DNA from: Sphingomonas desiccabilis | GTDB taxonomy: Bacteria; Pseudomonadota; Alphaproteobacteria; Sphingomonadales; Sphingomonadaceae | DNA length: 64,000 bases | Reading direction: 5' to 3' | Assembly: GCF_004135605.1 (NCBI RefSeq) | Contig: NZ_SDPT01000004.1 | Location: 1 to 64,000 of the forward strand | Shown: positions 55,209 through 64,000 of the stretch, one piece after another | How positions within the stretch are numbered: position 1 is the stretch's first letter | Layout: each line of letters opens with the position of its first letter | Made by a program: the position numbers and the translations under genes | Notes under the pieces: model-generated | What the model was told of the DNA's origin: nothing | What the model saw: only the letters and a program-made list of their open reading frames with translations | Database searches by the model: none

Positions 55209-58200
55209 TCAGAAGCGGACGCGCAGCCCGACGCGGCCGCCGCCGCCGCGATACTCCTTGCCGAACTCGCCATGACCCTCGAGGAAGCCGCTGACGCCGC
55301 CCGCCATGGTCACGTTCATGCCCAGCGTGCCCTGGCCGAAGCTGTTCAGGCGCTCGCTGCGGAGCTCGACGGTCTGGCCTCCGCTGGCGAAGCGCAGCCC
55401 GTTGCGGCCTTCGAACTCCTTCACGGCCGCGCCGGCGGCATAGAAGGCGACGGTGGAACCGGCGACGTCGGTATGGCCGCCCAGGCGCAGCCCCGCCTTG
55501 CCGCGCAGCCCGTCGAAGCGATCATAGTCGAACGCGTTGGGCCCGACCTGGAAGTCGTCAAGCGAGGTCCGGCTGTAGGCGAGGCTGACCAGCGGTTCGG
55601 CGAAGAAGCGCGCCGAGCCGAGCAGCACGCCGGCCTCGACCTTGCCTCCCCACGCATGGGCATCGTCGTTGCGGTCCAGCCCGGCGAGGTAGCTTCGCCG
55701 GTCGACCTTGTAGAAGTCGTACTTCGCTAGGCCGTTGACGAAGAACGGACCACCGTGGAATCCCGCATAGAGGCCGATGTTGAACGCATCCACCTCGAAG
55801 CGGTCGCTGCCGCCGGCCAGGAAGCGCGTGGTCGAGTTTAGATAGCCTGCCGTCAGGCCGGCGATCGCCCCGCCCTGGGACGAGCCGTCGACCAGATCGA
55901 ACCCGACCTGGGTGCCGAACGCATCCTGGCGGTAGCCGAGGTTGACGTCCGGCTGCGACACGCCTGCGTAGTTCAGGTCGCGGCGATCCTTGCGCGTGTT
56001 CATCTCGCCGAGCGACTGCAGCCAAAGCCTGCCCGAGCCGGTCGCGGTCTCGCCGGCCCAGGCGGCGTCGCGGCTAGACGAGAAGCGCGCGCTGACCGCG
56101 TCGGCTGACCGGTTCCAAAGCGTTGTCAGCGCCTCACCCAGCTGGGCCTGGCGATAGACGGCGCTGCCGGGGGCGCTGACCAGCTGATAGGCGGTCGCTT
56201 CCGGAGCATAGGCGACGCCAAGCGCGATCAATCCGATCTCGGTTGACCCTCCCGGCAGCGTGAAAGCGTCGGGGCTGGACGCGGCAGCGACGTCGACCAG
56301 CGTGACCGGCGCAAACAGGGTAGGGGTGCCCATGGCGTTGAGCGAGATCGTCGTCGTGCCGGCGGCACTCCCCAGGATGATCTGGTCCGCGGCTGCCGTG
56401 CCGGTGCCGAACGCAACGTCCAGCCCCAGCATGGCGTCGCCGCTGCCGGTGTAGGCCGTGTTCGCGAAAGTCAGCCGATCGCCGACGATGTCGTTGCGCA
56501 GGTCAAGCAGACCGCTGTTTGCGAATGTTTCGAGCCCGGTGACCGACGCCACCTGCGCAGCGCGGGCGGTGGCGAGCCGGATCAAGCCGCTGCTGGTCAA
56601 TGTGTCGGTGCCGGCGCCGAAGTCGCTGACGCCGGACAGCGTCCAACGGCCGCTGTTGGTCAGCGTATCGTTGCCGTCGGTGAGTAGCAACCGGCCATTG
56701 ATGGCTCCGCTGTTAGTGATCGTTGCCGGCGCGCCGCTTACGCGCAGCGCATAGCCGCTGCCGCCGCTGATCGTACCCGCGTTGTCGATGACGGCGCCGC
56801 GCACCGCGTCGATCCACACCGCGTCGGTGCCCCCGACGACGGAGCCGCCCGAAGCGATCACCAGCCGAGCGATGCCGTCGAGTGCGGGATCGCCCAGACC
56901 GATATTGCCGCCGCCGCCGACCCCGCCCGCGCGCATCCGGACGGCGACCCCGGTATTGGACACGACCGCTCCGGTCGCGCGCACGTCGGTACCGCCCCCG
57001 AAGCCGAACGCACGGATGGCGATGCTGTCCGCACCTGAACTGCGGACTGAGCCGACATCGACGATCACGTCGCCGCCGAAGCTGGCCGCGTCGATGCCGT
57101 TCGCGCGATCGCCGCTGGTACGCACCTGGTCGGCGGTGACGGTCACCGAGTAGCTGCCACCGGCCGCAATGCCGAACGCCTCGCGTCCCGTGGTGGTCAC
57201 GGCGTCGGCGTCGATCGTCACGCCGCCCCCACCGTAGGCATTGATGCCGCCGGCGCCGGCGCCGGACGTCGCGACGGTGCCCGTGCTGATCGATACCGGT
57301 CCAGAGGTGGTGCGTGCGGCGATTGCGGTGGAGAAGTCGCCGCGCGTAGTGACCGAGCCGGTCCCACTGATGACGATGCCGCCATTGCCGCTGCTCGCGT
57401 CGATGCCGTTCGCTTCCACTCCGCTGGTCAGGATCGTGCCATTGTTGATGACAGCGGCCGTGCCGTATTGGGTGAGGACATTGACGGCGTCGGCGTAGGC
57501 ACCGCTGGTCGTCGCCGATCCAGCCACGGTGGCGATCGCGTCATTGTACGCCTGCACGCGCACGCCGATCGAATTGTCTCCGGCCGTGCTGACCGTATTC
57601 ACGCTTGCAGCCGCATCACCGTAGAAGGCGACCGCGAACGCGCCGTCGGACGAGTAGCCCGTGGTGGAAATCGCGTTCACGTCGATCGCAGCATTGCCGA
57701 AATAGGAAGCCGCGACCGCGCCGGGCGCGTACTCGCCGGTCGTGGAAATGGTGCCGGTGTTGGCGACGGAGGCATCGCCCAGGATGCTGACGGCATAGAC
57801 GCCCGCGGCGTTGTAGCCAGTGGTGGTCACCGACCCGCCGCTGACCGTCACGGTATCCAGACCGACCGCCACGACGCCGAACGACTCGTCGCCGCTGGTG
57901 GCGATCGCGCCGTGGGTGATGGCGATCGCGCCGCCGCCCGGGGCTGCCGCATCAATGCCATCGGCCGCATTGCCGCTGGTCGTGATGGTGCCGGTGTCGA
58001 TCGTGATGTTGCCGGCCGTGCCCGCCGCGTTCGCCGTCTCGGCGCGGATGCCGTCGGCGCCATCGCCGGTGGTGACGATCGCTGCCTGACCTGCAACGAT
58101 GTTCCCGGCGTAGCTGTAGAGGTCGACGCCCGTGCCGCTGGACTGCACCGCACCTGTGCCGGACACGGTCACGTCGCCAGAGGCCAATGCGAGGATGCCG

Positions 58201-60629
58201 CCACTGCCCGCGCCCGTCGTGGTGACGGTGCCGTTGTTGGTGGCGGTCGATGTGCCGGTCTGGCCGACCGCATAGACGCCAGGCGCGTTCGCGCCCGCAG
58301 TCGAGACGTCGCCGTGGATCGTCACGGCCGTGTTGCCGCCGGCCCCGACGATCGCGGGGGCGTTGTCTCCCCGGGTGGACACGTCGTTGACGTCGATCGT
58401 CACGTCGCCGGCGGTCGCAGCGAAGACGCCGGTCCCGCCCAGTCCCTCGGTCGCCACGAGATTCGAAGAGGTGATGCCGATGTTGCCCGTGTCGCTGGTC
58501 GCACGAATGGCCGTGGGGCTGCTGTAGGCATCGCCCGATCCGGTCGTGACGACGGAACCGACGTTGATCGTGGTGTCGGCGGTGTAGCTCTGCGACAGAA
58601 TGCCGATGCCGGTGGCGCCGTTGACGGTGACCGTGCCCGCATCGATGTTCAGGACGCCGTTGTTGCTCGAGAACACGTTGATGCCGTGCGAGAAATCGCC
58701 GTTCACGGTGACGGCATCGACCGCGACGATGAGATCGGCATCAAGCGGACCGGACCCGTTCTGAAATGTCGCCGCTTCGATCGCCGTGCCAATCGCGCCG
58801 CCTGTGATGACATCTCCCAGGTCGAGCGTCACGTCGCCCGTACCCTGTGCGATCACCCCCCGCGAATAGGTGCCCGCCGTGACGACCGATGTGGCGGTGA
58901 CGGTGGTCGCGCCGTTCAGGCTGCTGGCGTAGATGCCGGTAGCCGACGGACCGTTGGTGACGATCGTGCCGGTGCCGCTGATCGTGACGCCGTCTGAGCC
59001 CAGGGCGACGATGCCGTTTCCGCCACCGACCGCCGTCTCGATCGCGCCGTTGTTCGTCACCGTCGCGACACCGTTGGCGGCGGCGGCGTAGATGGCGGGC
59101 GAGCCGAAGTCGTTGGTGCGGACGCTGCCGTTGATCGTCACGTCAACCGAGTCGCCCCTCGCATCCACCGCACGGGAGAGGAAACCGTCGGTGCTGACGT
59201 TGTTGACCGTGACGCTGGCATTCCCGCCTGGTCCGGCGACAGCGTAGACGCCAGGGGAATAGTCGCCGGTCGTCACGATCGAGCTGTTCGAGATGACCGA
59301 CACGTCGCCGCCAGCGCGCGAGAGGGCGGCGACTGCAAAGGTTTCGTCGCCGATCGTCGAGGCGTTCTCGACATTGACCGCGACATTGCCCTGGTAGCTC
59401 GTCGCGATCACCGCGTTCGAGCGCACGCCCGTGACGGTGACTGTGTCTACGTTCAGGGTCACGTCGCCGGAGCCGAGCGCTGCCGCGGAAATGCCGGTTG
59501 CGTCGGCACCGGTGGTGACGACCGTGCCGACCGACACGTTTGCGGCGCCGTCAGCATAGCCTCGCACAATGGCGCCGGTGGCATTGTCGCCCGTGGTGGT
59601 AATCGTATCCGCGTTCAGCGTAGCGCCGCCTGCGCCGGTGCCGAACAGGATCGCGCCATAACCATAGTCGCCGGTGGTGGCGATGGCGCCGGCATTTAGC
59701 GCCGCGGTCGCACCCTGGATCTGGGCACCGAACGAGGCGTAGCCGCTGGTAGCAACACTATCGACGGTGACGTCCACCGCGCCATGGGTGCCGAACGACA
59801 CGGCCTGCACGCCGTTGGAATAATCCGCGCCAGTCGAGACGTCGCCGGCATCGACCGTGATGGTGCCGCCCACGGCTGTCAGGTCGATGGCGTTCGAGCC
59901 GTAGTTGTAGAAGCTGCCGCCGCTGGTGGTGACGCGGTCCACGGCGACGCTGAGAGTGCCGCTGCCCACATAGGCGTTGATGCCGCCCGTGTAATAGCCG
60001 GTCGCGTCCACCGTCCCGGCGTTGATCGTGACGTCGCCGGCATAGGAATTCGCGCTGATGCCGAGCGTGCCGTTCCCGGTCACCGCAACGCTGCCGGCGT
60101 TGATGGTGATATCGCCGCTGCTCGCGTTGGCGTTGATGCCGCCGCTCGCCCGGCCGCTGGCGGTCAGGCTCTGCGTGTTGATGGTGATGTCACCAGCGTT
60201 CGTGCTGGCAAGGATGCCGATCGAGCCGGTGCCGGTAACGGCAATGCTGGTGTCTGGTGCGGAGTTGAGCGTCACGCCACCTTCGTTGAAGCCGATCAGC
60301 GCGACGCCCGCGCCGTCGGCGCGCTGGATGGCGACACCCCGGTCGAGGTTGATCGTCAGATCGTAGACCGGGACCCCCAGGTCGAGACCTGGGTCTTGGC
60401 TCGGGTCGACGGCGGGCGTCGCATATTCGATACCGTTGACAAAAGGATTGCCGGCGGGGGTGCAGGTAACGACGCCCTGCTGAGCCGCCCCGCACTCGTC
60501 TGCTGCTTGGGCGACGCCGGGAGCGAGCAGCCCCGCGGCAAGGCTGGCGACGGCCGTGGAAAGCAGCAGCGTCCTTGCCCGGCGCGACGCCAAAAACGCC
60601 ACGTCCGCGCGTGTCGGCTCATTACCCAT
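55209..60629 (-). CDS. Large type V autotransporter with repetitive passenger
   Basis: 1806 residues. Long signal peptide (residues 1-42, ending in GVAQA). A conserved head follows with the only two passenger cysteines (C46, C56: ADECGAAQQGVVTCT). Residues about 120-1330 consist of dozens of short repeats of the type GDVTI...VTTTG..A.GI.A, predicted beta-helix rungs rich in Gly, Thr, Ala, Val and Asn. A linker leads to a C-terminal autotransporter barrel of about 280 residues (RLWLQSLGEMNTRKDRRDLN ... GGGGRVGLRVRF). Secreted to the cell surface; role likely adhesion or biofilm, not determined. GGGGGG precedes the ATG. Confidence 0.93.
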   Translation of the reverse strand: MGNEPTRADVAFLASRRARTLLLSTAVASLAAGLLAPGVAQAADECGAAQQGVVTCTPAGNPFVNGIEYATPAVDPSQDPGLDLGVPVYDLTINLDRGVAIQRADGAGVALIGFNEGGVTLNSAPDTSIAVTGTGSIGILASTNAGDITINTQSLTASGRASGGINANASSGDITINAGSVAVTGNGTLGISANSYAGDVTINAGTVDATGYYTGGINAYVGSGTLSVAVDRVTTSGGSFYNYGSNAIDLTAVGGTITVDAGDVSTGADYSNGVQAVSFGTHGAVDVTVDSVATSGYASFGAQIQGATAALNAGAIATTGDYGYGAILFGTGAGGATLNADTITTTGDNATGAIVRGYADGAANVSVGTVVTTGADATGISAAALGSGDVTLNVDTVTVTGVRSNAVIATSYQGNVAVNVENASTIGDETFAVAALSRAGGDVSVISNSSIVTTGDYSPGVYAVAGPGGNASVTVNNVSTDGFLSRAVDARGDSVDVTINGSVRTNDFGSPAIYAAAANGVATVTNNGAIETAVGGGNGIVALGSDGVTISGTGTIVTNGPSATGIYASSLNGATTVTATSVVTAGTYSRGVIAQGTGDVTLDLGDVITGGAIGTAIEAATFQNGSGPLDADLIVAVDAVTVNGDFSHGINVFSSNNGVLNIDAGTVTVNGATGIGILSQSYTADTTINVGSVVTTGSGDAYSSPTAIRATSDTGNIGITSSNLVATEGLGGTGVFAATAGDVTIDVNDVSTRGDNAPAIVGAGGNTAVTIHGDVSTAGANAPGVYAVGQTGTSTATNNGTVTTTGAGSGGILALASGDVTVSGTGAVQSSGTGVDLYSYAGNIVAGQAAIVTTGDGADGIRAETANAAGTAGNITIDTGTITTSGNAADGIDAAAPGGGAIAITHGAIATSGDESFGVVAVGLDTVTVSGGSVTTTGYNAAGVYAVSILGDASVANTGTISTTGEYAPGAVAASYFGNAAIDVNAISTTGYSSDGAFAVAFYGDAAASVNTVSTAGDNSIGVRVQAYNDAIATVAGSATTSGAYADAVNVLTQYGTAAVINNGTILTSGVEANGIDASSGNGGIVISGTGSVTTRGDFSTAIAARTTSGPVSISTGTVATSGAGAGGINAYGGGGVTIDADAVTTTGREAFGIAAGGSYSVTVTADQVRTSGDRANGIDAASFGGDVIVDVGSVRSSGADSIAIRAFGFGGGTDVRATGAVVSNTGVAVRMRAGGVGGGGNIGLGDPALDGIARLVIASGGSVVGGTDAVWIDAVRGAVIDNAGTISGGSGYALRVSGAPATITNSGAINGRLLLTDGNDTLTNSGRWTLSGVSDFGAGTDTLTSSGLIRLATARAAQVASVTGLETFANSGLLDLRNDIVGDRLTFANTAYTGSGDAMLGLDVAFGTGTAAADQIILGSAAGTTTISLNAMGTPTLFAPVTLVDVAAASSPDAFTLPGGSTEIGLIALGVAYAPEATAYQLVSAPGSAVYRQAQLGEALTTLWNRSADAVSARFSSSRDAAWAGETATGSGRLWLQSLGEMNTRKDRRDLNYAGVSQPDVNLGYRQDAFGTQVGFDLVDGSSQGGAIAGLTAGYLNSTTRFLAGGSDRFEVDAFNIGLYAGFHGGPFFVNGLAKYDFYKVDRRSYLAGLDRNDDAHAWGGKVEAGVLLGSARFFAEPLVSLAYSRTSLDDFQVGPNAFDYDRFDGLRGKAGLRLGGHTDVAGSTVAFYAAGAAVKEFEGRNGLRFASGGQTVELRSERLNSFGQGTLGMNVTMAGGVSGFLEGHGEFGKEYRGGGGRVGLRVRF

Positions 60630-60942
60630 GCTGCCCCCCTTATACCGTCATGATCGGTTCTAAGGCCGCCGTTTCCGTTGCGTCAACGGCGCTCATGCCG
60701 TTTGCCTGCACCGCGCGGTCGTGTTGATCGGCCGTCGCGTGATGATCTTCGCTAATTCGCCGAGGACGTTGCGGACACGGAAAAAATGCGCAGCGCACGG
60801 CAGCTTTAGCCCTACTCGCTAAGAGGGCAGGGAACGGTGTACGTCCCGGTGCAATCTGCATTCGCCACACGTGTTTGGGAAACCGAGTACACCGGGTGGG
60901 AGCGGGCCGGGTTCCACAGATCGACGATTAGCTCGAGGCCGC
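60630..60942. other. Intergenic region between divergent genes
   Basis: Holds the promoter and leader regions of the autotransporter (minus) and of the small membrane protein (plus). No conserved element or small gene could be supported. Confidence 0.35.
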
Positions 60943-61389
60943 ATGCAGTTGGTGAATGTCTTCGGTTGGATGCTGTCTGTTGCCGGCACTGCGTGGCTGT
61001 TGATCGCAGTGACACCGCGCCTCGGACTAGCTCGGACCTTGAAGTGGGCAGGGGGTGCGATTGCCGCGGTCTGGCTCATCACGTCGACGATCATCGTCGC
61101 CATGTGGCTCACCGGCCTCGATCCACCGGAGTGGTTTGGCACCCGCTTGTTCCAGCTGGTGTTCGCCGCCGTCATCGCGGGAATTCTGAGCGCCGGAAAT
61201 CTGGTATTTCACGGCATGGTCGACACGATCATTGCCTTTCATGAAGCACACAACGCCCAGAATTTGGAACGATTCCCGATCAGCTTCCTGATCCGCCATC
61301 GCAGGCTGTTGAAGCGTTGCGCTACGGTGCTCTGGTGCCTTGGTGCCGGGCTGATGTTCTACGGTGTCTGGACGGACGTGAAAGTCTGA
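60943..61389 (+). CDS. Small integral membrane protein of unknown function
   Basis: 148 residues from ATG 60943. Four predicted membrane helices: LVNVFGWMLSVAGTAWLLIA, WAGGAIAAVWLITSTIIVAM, LFQLVFAAVIAGILSAGNLV and CATVLWCLGAGLMFYGVW. A short amphipathic loop with His/Glu (TIIAFHEAHNAQNLERF) sits between helices 3 and 4. No family recognised. Confidence 0.65.
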   Translation: MQLVNVFGWMLSVAGTAWLLIAVTPRLGLARTLKWAGGAIAAVWLITSTIIVAMWLTGLDPPEWFGTRLFQLVFAAVIAGILSAGNLVFHGMVDTIIAFHEAHNAQNLERFPISFLIRHRRLLKRCATVLWCLGAGLMFYGVWTDVKV

Positions 61390-61529
61390 TGCTCTGGCGC
61401 CGCGCATAGGCTTGGGAGGAGCTTTCTGCGACTCTCACAGTTCCTGATCAGCAATCCAGGCGCCTGCGGAAGGTGATTGGCGACGGCTAGCCGCCCCTCC
61501 GACGTCGTGGCGATCTATCGGAAGCGCCA

Positions 61530-62591
61530 TCACGGCTTTGGTTCGGCGGCGACGGGCTCGCGCGCGAGGCGTAGCGCCTTGCTCGCTTCCGCGGCGGAGG
61601 GCGTTGCTGGATCAAGGGCGAGCGTCCGCTCCAGTAGCGCGACGGCGCGAGCGTCATCGCGCGGGCGGCCGTTGCCGGTCTGGTAGGCTCGGCCGAGCGT
61701 GAAGCAGCTTTCGGGATGACCGAGGCCGCAGGCCTTGTCGAACAGGGCAAGTGCCCGATCCCGGTCGCGGTCCGTGCCCCGGCCATCATCCACCATGAAG
61801 CCGAGGTTGCCGCAGGCGCTCGCGTCGTCCGCCGCACACGCCCGCTCGAACAGCATGATCGCTTGCTTAAAGTCCTTCCGCATCCCCAGTCCGTCGCGGT
61901 GCAGGACGCCCAGATTGTAGCAGGCATGGGTGTCGCCTGCCTCGCAAGCCCGCTGGAACAGCCCTGCTGCACGGCGCTGGTCGCGCTTCACCCCGCGGCC
62001 GAGTGAATAGGATGCGCCCAGGTTTGCACAGCCCGCAACCGCCCCTTGGTCGCAGGCCTGTCCGAACAGGGCATTGGCGCGCGCCGGATCCTTCGGGACG
62101 CCGAGGCCTACGACATAGGCAAGCCCGAGATTGGAACAGGCGGTGGTCTCCCCGCCGTCGCAGGCCCGTGCATAGAAGGATGCCGCCACGTCAGGGGCGA
62201 CACCGACGCCTTGCCCCTCGGCATGGACATAGCCGGCCATCGTGCATCCGCGCATGCTGCCGAACTCGCAGCCCTGCGCGAAGAGCCACGCCGCGCGCGC
62301 CTCGTCCTTGGTGATGCCGTCCCCTTCGAGGTGCTGAAATCCGAGCCCGGTGCAGGCTTCGGCATCGGCCTTTTCGCAGGACGGGTTCACCGTCGCTACA
62401 GCGCCGGGAGAGGGCGCGGATGGGTGCTCCCGTCGTTCCTGCGGGTCCGCAGCCGCATCCTGCGCCCGAACCGCGCCACTGACCGTAAGCAAATATGCCA
62501 GGAATATCCCGAACAGGGGCCTGCCGCTTCCGGCAGCTGCGAACGGAAGCCTGCTGTACGGTGAAGTCGCTGCTGGACGGTCATGCGGCAT
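61530..62591 (-). CDS. Sel1-like repeat protein, secreted
   Basis: 353 residues. Signal peptide near residues 20-43 (GIFLAYLLTVSGAVRA), then six to seven Sel1-type repeats of about 36 residues, each with the pattern A...L...G...G...D..RA..LF..ACD.G...AC.NLG. Every repeat carries a Cys pair at the same place (for example CDQGAVAGC, CEAGDTHAC, CAADDASAC), as in Helicobacter Hcp-type cysteine-rich Sel1 proteins where the pairs form disulphides. Location is therefore likely periplasmic. Such alpha/alpha solenoids mediate protein-protein contacts. Confidence 0.9.
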   Translation of the reverse strand: MPHDRPAATSPYSRLPFAAAGSGRPLFGIFLAYLLTVSGAVRAQDAAADPQERREHPSAPSPGAVATVNPSCEKADAEACTGLGFQHLEGDGITKDEARAAWLFAQGCEFGSMRGCTMAGYVHAEGQGVGVAPDVAASFYARACDGGETTACSNLGLAYVVGLGVPKDPARANALFGQACDQGAVAGCANLGASYSLGRGVKRDQRRAAGLFQRACEAGDTHACYNLGVLHRDGLGMRKDFKQAIMLFERACAADDASACGNLGFMVDDGRGTDRDRDRALALFDKACGLGHPESCFTLGRAYQTGNGRPRDDARAVALLERTLALDPATPSAAEASKALRLAREPVAAEPKP

Positions 62592-62741
62592 GCTAGGATA
62601 TCTGTCGGAAAGGTGCCAACAGGCGTCGACGCCGACCTGGCGAGTTGCGGAGTTCTTGTTCGGTCGCCAGCCTATTTTCTACCTAGGAGGAAGCCGGGGA
62701 CGACCTTTCATGCAGGGGAGTCGAATGCAGGACTACGACTG

Positions 62742-63245
62742 GTGAACGCAATCGCTTATGCGGCGGTGCTGTTGGCCGCCGCGCTATCCTGTTCCTCGTC
62801 GACGAATGCGACAGCGGCAGCGGACGATCGCTGGGTGACCTGGCGAAACGCCCGGTTCGCCTTTTCGATCTGCTACCCGGAAGCCTTGTTTCCCGACCGC
62901 CGGGAGTCGCCGCAGGGCCATGCCATCGTTCTGGAGTCCAAGGACAGTGCGCAACTGATCGCAGCCGGCACGCACTACACGCGCGCGACATTGGCCGAGC
63001 CGATCCGGATGGAGAAGGAGAGGCTGACGCACATCGCCCTGGTCGCAGGCGGAAGAGACCTGACCAACGGCGACACCTGGTTCGTGGTGTCCGGCACACG
63101 GGTCGACCAGATCCTGTACACCAAGGCGATCCGCTCGGGTGACCGGCTGATCGCCTTCCGCTTCCGCTATCCCCAGAGTCTCTCGGAGCGATATGCGCCG
63201 ATCGTCGAGCGCATCTCGAACTGCCTGCAATCCTCCGCTTTCTGA
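62742..63245 (+). CDS. Secreted hypothetical protein
   Basis: 167 residues if GTG 62742 is used (start uncertain; no clear ribosome site, and the frame is open to 62583). A hydrophobic leader (IAYAAVLLAAALSCSSS) resembles a signal peptide or weak lipobox. The mature part begins DDRWVTWRNARFAFSICYPE and contains DRRESPQGHAIVLESKDSAQ and RSGDRLIAFRFRYPQSLSER, with two cysteines (in SICYP and SNCLQ) that may bond. No family name is known to me. Divergent from the Sel1 gene. Confidence 0.65.
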   Translation: MNAIAYAAVLLAAALSCSSSTNATAAADDRWVTWRNARFAFSICYPEALFPDRRESPQGHAIVLESKDSAQLIAAGTHYTRATLAEPIRMEKERLTHIALVAGGRDLTNGDTWFVVSGTRVDQILYTKAIRSGDRLIAFRFRYPQSLSERYAPIVERISNCLQSSAF

Positions 63246-63403
63246 AGCGGCGGCAATCTTCTCGATCAGTATTCACCGGATACGGCTCAGGGCAGGGGAG
63301 GCTGGGCTCACCTTCCGCATTGGGCGGGTCAGATCACCGATCTCGGGCCCTGCGTCGACAAGGTCGCTTGCGAGATCGCCGATATTCCCTCCCGGGAGTT
63401 CCT

Positions 63404-64000
63404 TCAGGCGAAGGTGCGTGCAGCCTGCGCGATCCCGCGTTCGAGACCGCGAAGCTCGGCCAGCCCCCGCATCCGTCCCAACAGCGAATAGCCCGGGTTC
63501 GTGTGCTTGTTGAGGTCGTCCAACATCTGGTGGCCATGATCGGGGCGCATCGGGATCGAACGGCCTTCCCGCTGCTGCAGCGCGTATACGGCAGCAACGA
63601 CCGCGGGCATGTCCGCGTCCCCCTCCAGATGCTCGGCTTCGTGGAAGGCGCCGTCCGGCTCGCGCTGTACGGACCGCAGGTGCAGAAAGCCGATGCGCTC
63701 ACCCAGCCGCTCGACCATGCCGGGAAGATCATTGTCGGCGCGCACGCCGAACGATCCGGTGCAGAAGCATAGTCCGTTGGAAGCGTTGGGCACGCGTGCG
63801 AACAGGTCGGAGACGTCGGCCTCCGTGCTCACGACGCGCGGCAGGCCAAAGATGGGGAACGGGGGGTCATCGGGATGAACGACGAGGCGGATGCCGAGTG
63901 CGTCCGCTTCCGGGCAGACCGCCTCCAGGAAGGAAACGTGGTTGGCGCGCAGCTGGCTGGCGCCGACGTGGGCATAGGTCTCGATGCAGCGGAGGAACTC
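63404..64000 (-). CDS. uxuA: D-mannonate dehydratase, C-terminal part
   Basis: The frame is open to the right edge; about 199 residues are visible. Blocks match Uxu[81 protein letters not shown] and [20 protein letters not shown]. Metal ligands of this TIM-barrel Mn/Fe enzyme are seen (Cys in CFCTGS, His in FLHLR, Asp in MRPDHG). It dehydrates D-mannonate to 2-keto-3-deoxygluconate in hexuronate breakdown. Regulation and partners lie outside the window. Confidence 0.92.
   Translation of the reverse strand, partial: EFLRCIETYAHVGASQLRANHVSFLEAVCPEADALGIRLVVHPDDPPFPIFGLPRVVSTEADVSDLFARVPNASNGLCFCTGSFGVRADNDLPGMVERLGERIGFLHLRSVQREPDGAFHEAEHLEGDADMPAVVAAVYALQQREGRSIPMRPDHGHQMLDDLNKHTNPGYSLLGRMRGLAELRGLERGIAQAARTFA

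Noticed and set aside
57468..58997. 509-residue repetitive frame antisense to the autotransporter
   Set aside because: Mirror of the repeat codons; Asp/Arg/Gly-rich and without signal or barrel features.
55209..60629. CRISPR-like regular repeats
   Set aside because: Repeats are degenerate, coding and continuous in frame; they form a beta-helix passenger, and no cas gene is present.

Overview
The window looks like DNA from a sphingomonad (Alphaproteobacteria, Sphingomonadales, Sphingomonas-like). It is GC-rich, has three large TonB-dependent receptors, a cyoABCD quinol oxidase, a membrane PQQ glucose dehydrogenase, a passenger-repeat autotransporter and sphingomonad-type small proteins. No tRNA, rRNA or CRISPR array was seen. 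A complete plasmid-type replication and partition module in the middle (repA, iterons, parA, two parS-like palindromes, parB; about 31.5-35.8 kb) suggests that the window comes from a megaplasmid or chromid, or from a chromosome that has absorbed one.

Layout. 0-8.7 kb: a phosphorus-scavenging block with the end of a TonB receptor, a PhoA-type alkaline phosphatase, a CYTH-CHAD triphosphatase/polyphosphate-binding protein, and a second TonB receptor followed 3 nt later by a Ca-dependent PI-PLC-like enzyme. 8.9-9.8 kb: integrase remnant and a 38-residue membrane peptide. 9.9-15.3 kb: Na+/H+ antiporter converging on the translationally coupled cyoABCD operon. 15.3-16.8 kb: remnants of a GMC oxidoreductase and a [2Fe-2S] subunit, then a small acidic protein. 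16.9-19.4 kb: membrane-bound PQQ glucose dehydrogenase, whose electrons could pass through ubiquinone to the bo3 oxidase. 19.7-24.8 kb: quinone-oxidoreductase-like MDR, a PCMT-erythromycin esterase fusion, DUF3008 and AsmA on the minus strand. 25-26.6 kb: CaCA exchanger and a Cys-rich copper-storage protein. 26.7-27.8 kb: decayed IS3-family element. 27.9-29.3 kb: divergent TetR/SDR pair around a palindromic operator. 29.5-31.1 kb: broken FixJ-type two-component system.

31.5-35.8 kb is the replicon core. 35.8-37.3 kb is decayed DNA that includes an NhaA fragment. 37.3-41.1 kb carries two carbohydrate-active enzymes (GH127 and GH43-CBM6) suited to arabinose-containing polysaccharides. 41.2-43.0 kb is a second degraded zone. 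It holds a frameshifted second repA in the opposite orientation with iterons at matching positions, and a DUF885 tail. From 43.1 to 50.1 kb the minus strand carries a chain of genes: exonuclease plus small protein, dicarboxylate/amino-acid symporter, PaiB, alpha/beta hydrolase, AraC regulator and a TonB receptor. Divergent from that receptor is an S9 oligopeptidase overlapping an acetylpolyamine/HDAC-like deacetylase (50.3-53.5 kb), so the region looks like a peptide or acylated-amine uptake locus.

53.7-64 kb: ThuA-like protein, a TIGR03032-type pseudogene, an 1806-residue autotransporter with dozens of short beta-helix repeats, a small membrane protein, a Sel1-repeat protein, a secreted protein of unknown function, and the C-terminal part of mannonate dehydratase UxuA running off the right edge.

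The strongest points for follow-up are the iteron/parS replicon with its decayed inverted twin, the phosphorus-scavenging block, the PCMT-Ere fusion, and the concentration of gene remnants around the replicon.
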